Assembly (NCBI GenBank): GCA_900550345.1
Contig: URRX01000040.1
Location: 1 to 10,456, forward strand
Source: an uncultured Anaerococcus sp.
GTDB taxonomy: Bacteria; Bacillota; Clostridia; Tissierellales; Peptoniphilaceae
DNA length: 10,456 nucleotides
Direction of reading: 5' to 3'
The notes under the pieces were generated by a model. It was not told where the DNA came from. It made no database searches and saw only the letters and a program-made list of their open reading frames with translations. This document shows, piece by piece, positions 6,855-10,456 of the stretch. Position 1 is the stretch's first letter. Each line of letters begins with the position of its first letter. Both the position numbers and the translations under genes were made by a program.

Positions 6855-7100
6855 TTATGCTAAAACGTTGTTGTCGTTAAATAATTTTTCAACTATTGAA
6901 GTTGGTTTTGCACCATTTTTGATCCATTGTTTAGCTTTTTCATTGTCAATTTTGAATTCTTTTGGTTCAGATACTGGATTGTATGTTCCAATTTCTTCGA
7001 TGAATTTTCCATCTCTTGGACTTCTAGAATCTGCTACAACTACTCTGTAAAATGGTCTTTTCTTTTGTCCCATTCTTTTTAATCTAATTTTTACTGCCAT
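6855..7100 (-). CDS. rpsP: 30S ribosomal protein S16 (bS16)
   Basis: bS16 is a structural protein of the small ribosomal subunit, important for 30S assembly. The sequence is 81 residues from the chosen start. It shows the family blocks MAVKIRLKRMG, KKRPFYRVVVADSRSPRDG (13-31), FIEEIGTYNP (33-42) and WIKNGAKPTSIV (59-70). Two ATG codons lie in tandem. The second, at 7100, is preferred because GGAGG stands five bases before it but only two before the first, and because nearly all S16 proteins begin MAVKIRLKR. It follows ffh by a short gap and is followed by khpA four bases after its stop. Confidence 0.97.
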   Translation of the reverse strand: MAVKIRLKRMGQKKRPFYRVVVADSRSPRDGKFIEEIGTYNPVSEPKEFKIDNEKAKQWIKNGAKPTSIVEKLFNDNNVLA

Positions 7101-7105
7101 CATAA

Positions 7106-7110
7106 CCTCC
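7106..7110 (-). promoter_or_regulatory. Ribosome binding site deciding the rpsP start
   Basis: GGAGG is two bases from the first ATG (7103) and five bases from the second (7100). The spacing and family alignment both favour the second ATG. Confidence 0.75.
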
Positions 7111-7117
7111 GTAATTT

Positions 7118-8455
7118 TTAGAAGAAAGGCATATTAAATTTTCTTTTGCCTTTTCTACCTTTTTTCATATTAGTAAATTGTTTCATCATTTTCTTTAGTT
7201 CTTTGAATTGCTTTAATAATTTATTTAATTCATTCATATCAACCCCAGATCCCTTGGCAATTCTTTCTTTACGACTTTTGCCAATTATCTCAGGTTTTTC
7301 TCTTTCTTCCTTGGTCATAGAAGATATTAAAGCTTCAATCCTTACAAATCCCTTTTCATCAACATTTACATTTTTTAACATCTTGTTGTTTACTCCAGGA
7401 ATCATAGCAAGCAAATCTTCAAGCGGTCCCATATTTCTTATTTGATTTATTTGTTCAATAAAATCATCTAAGGTATAGGTTTGGTTTCGCATCTTTTCTT
7501 CAAGTTCTTTTGCATCTTTTAAAGAAACTTGTTTTTCTGCCTTTTCTATTAAAGATAAGACATCTCCCATTCCCAAAATTCTTGATGCCATCCTATCTGG
7601 ATGAAAGGCTTCAAGATCATCAAGTTTTTCTCCAGTTCCAATAAATTTAATTGGCTTTCCTACAACTTGTCTAATTGAAAGGGCTGCTCCACCTCTTGCA
7701 TCACCGTCAAGCTTCGTTAAAATTACACCTGTTATATCAAGATATTCATCAAAAGTTTTTGCTACGTTTACAGATTCTTGACCAACCATAGCATCAACTA
7801 CCAAAAGTATCTCATCAGGTTTTACAGCTTTTTTAATGTTTTTTAGCTCATCCATCAAGTCCTCATCAATTTGAAGACGACCAGCAGTATCCATTATAAC
7901 AACATCATTGTTATTTCTTCTAGCATATTCCTTGGCTTCATTTGCAGTTTTTACCGGATCTTGTTTTCCTTTTTCAAAAACTTCAACTTCTGCCTGACCT
8001 CCTACAACCTTTAATTGTTCAATTGCTGCAGGTCTATAAACATCAAGAGCAACTAAAAGAGGATTTCTGCCTTCTTTTTTTAATTTACGAACAAGCTTAC
8101 CAGAGTGAGTTGTCTTACCAGAACCTTGCAAACCTACCATCAAAACAACATGAGGAGTAGATCCCTTTAGTTCAAGTTTAGAATTTTCCTTACCCATAAG
8201 ATTTGTAAGTTCTTCATTTACAATCTTAATTACAGTTTGCCCTGGGGTAAGAGATTCCATGACATCTTGACCCATTGATCTTTCCTTGATTTTTTTTATG
8301 AAATTTTTAACTACCTTGTAGTTAACATCAGCTTCAAGCAAGGAAAGTTTTATTTCTCTGGCTGCATTATCGATGTCTTTTTCGCTTAATTTTCCTTTTC
8401 CTGTAAGTTTACCTAAAGTATCTTGTAACTTTTCAGAAAGATTTGAAAAAATCAT
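7118..8455 (-). CDS. ffh: Signal recognition particle GTPase Ffh (SRP54)
   Basis: Ffh is the protein part of the signal recognition particle. It binds SRP RNA and hydrophobic signal sequences, then docks with FtsY. The 445 residues comprise the N domain (about 1-88), the G domain (about 100-295) and the M domain (about 300-445). G-domain motifs are GLQGSGKTT (108-116), DVYRPAAIEQL (138-148), DTAGRLQIDE (189-198), TKLDGDARGG (247-256) and GTGEKLDDLEAF (273-284). The M domain holds NMGPLEDLLAMIPG at the finger-loop region and the RNA-binding SRKERIAKGSG (394-404), then a methionine- and lysine-rich end. The upstream AGGATGTGA matches the extended Shine-Dalgarno at eight of nine bases and overlaps the ylxM stop region. 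Pairing with ylxM upstream and rpsP downstream is conserved. The neighbours ftsY and smc, often upstream in Firmicutes, are not present. Confidence 0.98.
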   Translation of the reverse strand: MIFSNLSEKLQDTLGKLTGKGKLSEKDIDNAAREIKLSLLEADVNYKVVKNFIKKIKERSMGQDVMESLTPGQTVIKIVNEELTNLMGKENSKLELKGSTPHVVLMVGLQGSGKTTHSGKLVRKLKKEGRNPLLVALDVYRPAAIEQLKVVGGQAEVEVFEKGKQDPVKTANEAKEYARRNNNDVVIMDTAGRLQIDEDLMDELKNIKKAVKPDEILLVVDAMVGQESVNVAKTFDEYLDITGVILTKLDGDARGGAALSIRQVVGKPIKFIGTGEKLDDLEAFHPDRMASRILGMGDVLSLIEKAEKQVSLKDAKELEEKMRNQTYTLDDFIEQINQIRNMGPLEDLLAMIPGVNNKMLKNVNVDEKGFVRIEALISSMTKEEREKPEIIGKSRKERIAKGSGVDMNELNKLLKQFKELKKMMKQFTNMKKGRKGKRKFNMPFF

Positions 8456-8466
8456 ATTTTCACATC

Positions 8467-8790
8467 CTAAATCTTATTTATCATTTCTTCTATTTTTTCA
8501 ATAGCCTCATTTTCATTTGAACTTTCGATCAACTCTCTTAACAAAGACAAATTATCTTTTAACTCATCTTTTTTCTTTATTAAAGAAAGCTCATTTTCGA
8601 ACTCAAATAACTTATCAACCGACCTTTGAATCATATCAGATATAGCCTGCTTTGATTTATTATTATTTTGAGCTATTTCATTTAATGATAAATCTTCATT
8701 GTAATAACAATTTATGACATCTCTTTGCTTCTCATTCAAAAGAGATCCATAAGTGTCAAACAATCTTGCAACCTGTACTAATTTTTCCAT
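8467..8790 (-). CDS. ylxM: YlxM, SRP-associated helix-turn-helix protein
   Basis: YlxM is a small protein resembling sigma-factor region 4, almost always encoded just before ffh. In streptococci it associates with SRP components and modulates Ffh activity. From ATG 8790 it has 107 residues. The helix-turn-helix part (about 20-65) reads LNEKQRDVINCYYNEDLSLNEIAQ...SKQAISDMIQRSVDKL, and a charged, probably coiled-coil helix (about 65-107) follows. The reading frame stays open upstream to a TTG at 8805, but the ATG is chosen because GGTGA stands four bases before it, whereas the TTG has no site and lies within the downstream dyad. The predicted transcription start is only about 30 bases upstream. 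It is the first gene of the SRP/ribosome operon and lies 11 bases from ffh. Confidence 0.93.
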   Translation of the reverse strand: MEKLVQVARLFDTYGSLLNEKQRDVINCYYNEDLSLNEIAQNNNKSKQAISDMIQRSVDKLFEFENELSLIKKKDELKDNLSLLRELIESSNENEAIEKIEEMINKI

Positions 8791-8794
8791 ATTC

Positions 8795-8799
8795 TCACC
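8795..8799 (-). promoter_or_regulatory. Ribosome binding site of ylxM
   Basis: GGTGA, the 3' half of the extended Shine-Dalgarno GGAGGTGA, stands four bases before ATG 8790 and begins one base after the downstream dyad ends. It favours ATG 8790 over TTG 8805 as the ylxM start. Confidence 0.65.
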
Positions 8800-8800
8800 C

Positions 8801-8819
8801 GTCAAGTATTTTTCTTGAC
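8801..8819. promoter_or_regulatory. Downstream dyad (candidate operator 2) of the ylxM promoter
   Basis: On the minus strand GTCAAG-N7-CTTGAC spans 19 bases, with perfect six-base arms. It starts at or within two bases of the predicted transcription start and ends just before the ylxM Shine-Dalgarno. It has the same half-sites and length as the dyad at the -35 box. It could be a repressor site on DNA, a hairpin at the 5' end of the mRNA, or both. Confidence 0.6.
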
Positions 8820-8825
8820 CTATAA

Positions 8826-8854
8826 AGTATACTAGAAAAAATACCTGGTGTCAA
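8826..8854 (-). promoter_or_regulatory. Sigma-A promoter of the ylxM-ffh-rplS operon
   Basis: A perfect -35 box TTGACA (8854-8849), a 17-base spacer and a -10 box TATACT (8831-8826) make the best promoter in the window. The predicted transcription start is near 8819-8821, giving a leader of about 30 bases before ylxM. The -10 lies within AGTATACT, which is itself palindromic. Dyads with the half-site GTCAAG flank it on both sides. Confidence 0.85.
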
Positions 8855-8869
8855 GAAATTTTCTTGACA
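8849..8869. promoter_or_regulatory. Upstream dyad (candidate operator 1) over the ylxM -35 box
   Basis: This is a 21-base palindrome with two perfect ten-base arms (TGTCAAGAAA and its complement) around one central base. Its downstream arm contains the whole -35 hexamer. The inner 19 bases have the form GTCAAG-N7-CTTGAC, the same as the second dyad, whose centre is 49 bp away. A protein bound here would compete with RNA polymerase. Confidence 0.65.
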
Positions 8870-8913
8870 ATTTTTTTATTTAAATTTCAACTTTTATCCC
8901 TTATTTTAAATAC

Positions 8914-8945
8914 AAAAAAAGAACTCCAAAATGGAATTCTTTTTT
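8914..8945 (-). terminator. Intrinsic terminator of htrA
   Basis: On the minus strand GAATTCCA pairs with TGGAGTTC around a TTT loop, extended by flanking A and T runs and ending in seven T. The pair 8936/8924 is a U-G wobble on the minus-strand RNA but an A-C mismatch on the plus strand, which orients the element to htrA. It starts a few bases after the htrA stop codon. Confidence 0.88.
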
Positions 8946-8949
8946 GTAT

Positions 8950-10176
8950 TTATGGTCTTAGCCAATCTGGTAGTTGTTGACCCTTATCTTCATTTTCCTT
9001 TTTTTCGTTTTTTGGACTTGCTTCTTTAAATTCTTCTATATTTGATGAATCCATGCTAAATTCAAAATCAACTGTTTGTTTATCTCCGCTTCTTACTATT
9101 TCGACCTTAGCCTTATCACCAAGGCTATAATTTAAAAGAAGCTTTTTGAGACTTGACATATCTTTCACTTCTTGACCGTCAATTCCTACAATTATATCTC
9201 CTTTTCTAAAGTAATTTTTAGCATCGTCAGATACAGATTGAACATAAACTCCATCTTCGCTTCCTACAGTTTTTGGATCAATATTATTAGATTGTAATAA
9301 TAAATCCAAGTTTATTCCAGTAATTCCTAAATATACTGAGTTGAATTTTCCATTTTTTGAAATTTCATCTACAACTTTTTTCGCTAAATTTACAGGAATT
9401 GCAAATCCAATTCCATCAGAATTACCTGCTTTTGCAGTATTTATTCCTATTAATTCACCCTTAGAATTTAACAAGGCTCCTCCGGAATTTCCAGCATTAA
9501 TAGCTGCATCAGTTTGCATTAGTCCATCCATTTGTGCACCATTTTCAAACGAAACAGTTCTATTTAAACCAGAAATAATTCCACTAGTTACTGTTGATTG
9601 CAATTCAAGTCCCAAAGGATTTCCAATAGCTACAGCCCTATCGCCTACATTTACCTTATCACTATCACCCAAATCAATTGGATCTAGGTTATTTGCATTT
9701 ACTTTTATTACAGCAAGGTCTAAGGTAGTATCATTCCAAATAAGATCAGCTTTTAACGTTTTATTATTTGAAAATAATACATTAATTTCACTAGCGTCAC
9801 CATCACTTACTACATGAGAATTAGTCAAAATATAACCATCCTTAGTTACAATCGAACCTGATCCTACTCCTTCAACATATCCAGTTTGAGGTCCAAATAT
9901 TGTATTTTGTGTTGCTTTTGTTTTTGTTGTAATTCCTACTACAGAATCTATACTTTTTTTAACAACAGCTCTTTCCATTGTAACATCATCACTTGGATCA
10001 ATATTTATTACATTTTTGTTTTTATCATTATAACTATTATTTGATGTTTTTTTGCTATTCCCATTAGTAATAGAACTACCAAGTAAAGAAAAAACTAAAA
10101 ATCCACCTAATACAGCACCAATCAATCCTGAAAGAAAATTAGAAAATCCTCCAGATCCTTTATTTCTTCTAGACAT
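8950..10176 (-). CDS. htrA: Membrane-anchored HtrA/DegP-type serine protease with PDZ domain
   Basis: HtrA-type proteases degrade or refold damaged proteins outside the membrane. The 408-residue protein has a short basic N-terminus, one transmembrane segment (about 14-35, LSGLIGAVLGGFLVFSLLG), an Asn/Ser/Lys-rich linker (about 36-60), a trypsin-like domain (about 68-275) and one PDZ domain (about 283-375). The catalytic triad is complete: His121 in LTNSHVV, Asp153 in TLDLAVIKV and Ser231 in GNSGGALL. A charged Glu/Lys tail (380-408) ends in PDWLRP. The start is supported by AAAGGAGG five bases upstream. The gene stands alone between the tRNA-Arg terminator and its own terminator, with a predicted promoter about 100 bases upstream. 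No CIRCE or CtsR-type site was recognised. The exact paralogue name (htrA, degP or htrB) cannot be settled here. Confidence 0.95.
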   Translation of the reverse strand: MSRRNKGSGGFSNFLSGLIGAVLGGFLVFSLLGSSITNGNSKKTSNNSYNDKNKNVINIDPSDDVTMERAVVKKSIDSVVGITTKTKATQNTIFGPQTGYVEGVGSGSIVTKDGYILTNSHVVSDGDASEINVLFSNNKTLKADLIWNDTTLDLAVIKVNANNLDPIDLGDSDKVNVGDRAVAIGNPLGLELQSTVTSGIISGLNRTVSFENGAQMDGLMQTDAAINAGNSGGALLNSKGELIGINTAKAGNSDGIGFAIPVNLAKKVVDEISKNGKFNSVYLGITGINLDLLLQSNNIDPKTVGSEDGVYVQSVSDDAKNYFRKGDIIVGIDGQEVKDMSSLKKLLLNYSLGDKAKVEIVRSGDKQTVDFEFSMDSSNIEEFKEASPKNEKKENEDKGQQLPDWLRP

Positions 10177-10281
10177 ATATGCCTCCTTTATATAATTATT
10201 CTATAAAAAAATGTAAATAATATGTTATAAACCTATTTCATTTTCCTGATTATTATTGGGGTATTAAAAATCTCCGAAAAT

Positions 10282-10310
10282 ATTATATAAGTCTAATTTT
10301 TTCTTATAAA
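10282..10310 (-). promoter_or_regulatory. Predicted sigma-A promoter of htrA
   Basis: A consensus -10 box TATAAT (10287-10282) stands 17 bases from TTTATA (10310-10305), a four-of-six match to the -35 consensus. Transcription would start near 10275 and leave a leader of roughly 100 bases. The leader is AT-rich, and no riboswitch or strong hairpin was recognised in it. The remaining sequence between htrA and the tRNA holds no gene. Confidence 0.5.
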
Positions 10311-10361
10311 TACAAAACATATTGAAAATAAATAAATTTGAAAATAATAAAATAAGAATAA

Positions 10362-10397
10362 AAAAATTAAAATAAAAAAGCTTGAAAATTCAAGCTT
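10362..10397 (-). terminator. Intrinsic terminator of the tRNA-Arg transcript
   Basis: AAGCTTGA (10397-10390 on the minus strand) pairs perfectly with TCAAGCTT (10385-10378) around a four-base loop. TTTTTATTTTAATTTTTT follows on the minus strand. It begins four bases after the encoded CCA end of the tRNA gene. Confidence 0.85.
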
Positions 10398-10401
10398 AAT
10401 T

Positions 10402-10456
10402 TGGCGCGGCATTGAGGATTCGAACCCCAGGCCTACTGGTCCGTAGCCAGTCGCTC
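10402..10456 (-). tRNA. tRNA-Arg (anticodon ACG), 5' part outside the window
   Basis: The last 55 bases hold the 3' portion of a tRNA on the minus strand. Visible in order are the 3' strand of the D stem (GAGC), the anticodon stem ACTGG/CCAGT with loop CTACGGA, the variable loop, the T arm TGGGG-TTCGAAT-CCTCA, the acceptor 3' strand ATGCCGC, discriminator G and an encoded CCA. The anticodon at 10444-10442 is ACG, normally edited to ICG, which reads arginine CGN codons. About 22 bases of the 5' end (the acceptor 5' strand and the start of the D arm) lie beyond the right edge. A terminator follows directly, so this is the last gene of its transcript. Confidence 0.93.

Noticed and set aside
8864..8892. 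Second TTGACA on the plus strand from the upstream dyad, possibly a divergent promoter
   Set aside because: The box is present by symmetry, but the sequence 17 bases downstream (TCAACT) is no -10 box, and only htrA's terminator and the antisense of htrA lie beyond.
9341..9817. Long plus-strand open frame of 158 codons opposite htrA
   Set aside because: It lies wholly within htrA, whose protease motifs are intact. It has no family signature and its composition is that of an antisense shadow.
10182..10217. TTTACA-17-TATATA as an alternative htrA promoter
   Set aside because: The -10 would touch the Shine-Dalgarno, so transcription would start at or after the ribosome binding site. The TATAAT further upstream is a better choice.
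10220..10250. Two-codon open frame ATG-AAA-TAG with AGGA upstream in the htrA leader
   Set aside because: The AGGA is only two bases from the ATG and the frame is too short to distinguish from chance.
1..10456. CRISPR array, insertion sequence, phage or toxin-antitoxin genes
   Set aside because: No repeated spaced units, transposase, integrase or small paired genes were found. All coding space is filled by conserved housekeeping genes.

Overview
The window is an AT-rich, low-GC Gram-positive (Firmicutes/Bacillota) chromosomal segment of ordinary housekeeping genes. Every recognisable gene lies on the minus strand. Protein sequences and gene order fit an anaerobic cocci-type lineage (Tissierellia, Peptoniphilaceae, for example Anaerococcus, Finegoldia or Peptoniphilus). 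That placement is inference from sequence feel, not a search.

In transcription order (right to left) the layout is as follows. (1) A tRNA-Arg(ACG), cut by the right edge, ends in an intrinsic terminator. (2) htrA, a membrane-anchored serine protease with its own promoter and terminator, appears monocistronic. (3) The SRP/ribosome operon ylxM-ffh-rpsP-khpA-rimM-trmD-rplS starts from a near-consensus promoter and ends at a strong terminator after rplS. (4) A second tightly packed operon rbgA-rnhB-yraN-dprA-topA ends in a nested hairpin terminator near the left edge. Only bases 1-82 lie beyond topA, and no gene is seen there. No intergenic gap exceeds about 225 bases.

The genes fit together as translation and genome-maintenance functions. 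YlxM and Ffh serve co-translational membrane targeting. S16, KhpA, RimM, TrmD and L19 are ribosomal proteins, a ribosome maturation factor, an RNA-binding protein and a tRNA methyltransferase. RbgA completes the 50S subunit. RNase HII, YraN, DprA and TopA act on nucleic acids. Ribosomal-protein genes (rpsP, rplS) carry strong Shine-Dalgarno sites. khpA, rimM and trmD have weak or no visible sites and overlap or nearly abut their neighbours, which suggests coupled, lower-level translation.

No new gene system is visible. The most interesting unexplained signal is in the ylxM promoter: two 19-bp dyads with identical half-sites (GTCAAG-N7-CTTGAC). One overlaps the -35 box and the other begins at the predicted transcription start. 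They look like a two-site operator, or a 5'-end RNA hairpin, controlling the SRP/ribosome operon. A second perfect palindrome overlaps the predicted rbgA promoter.
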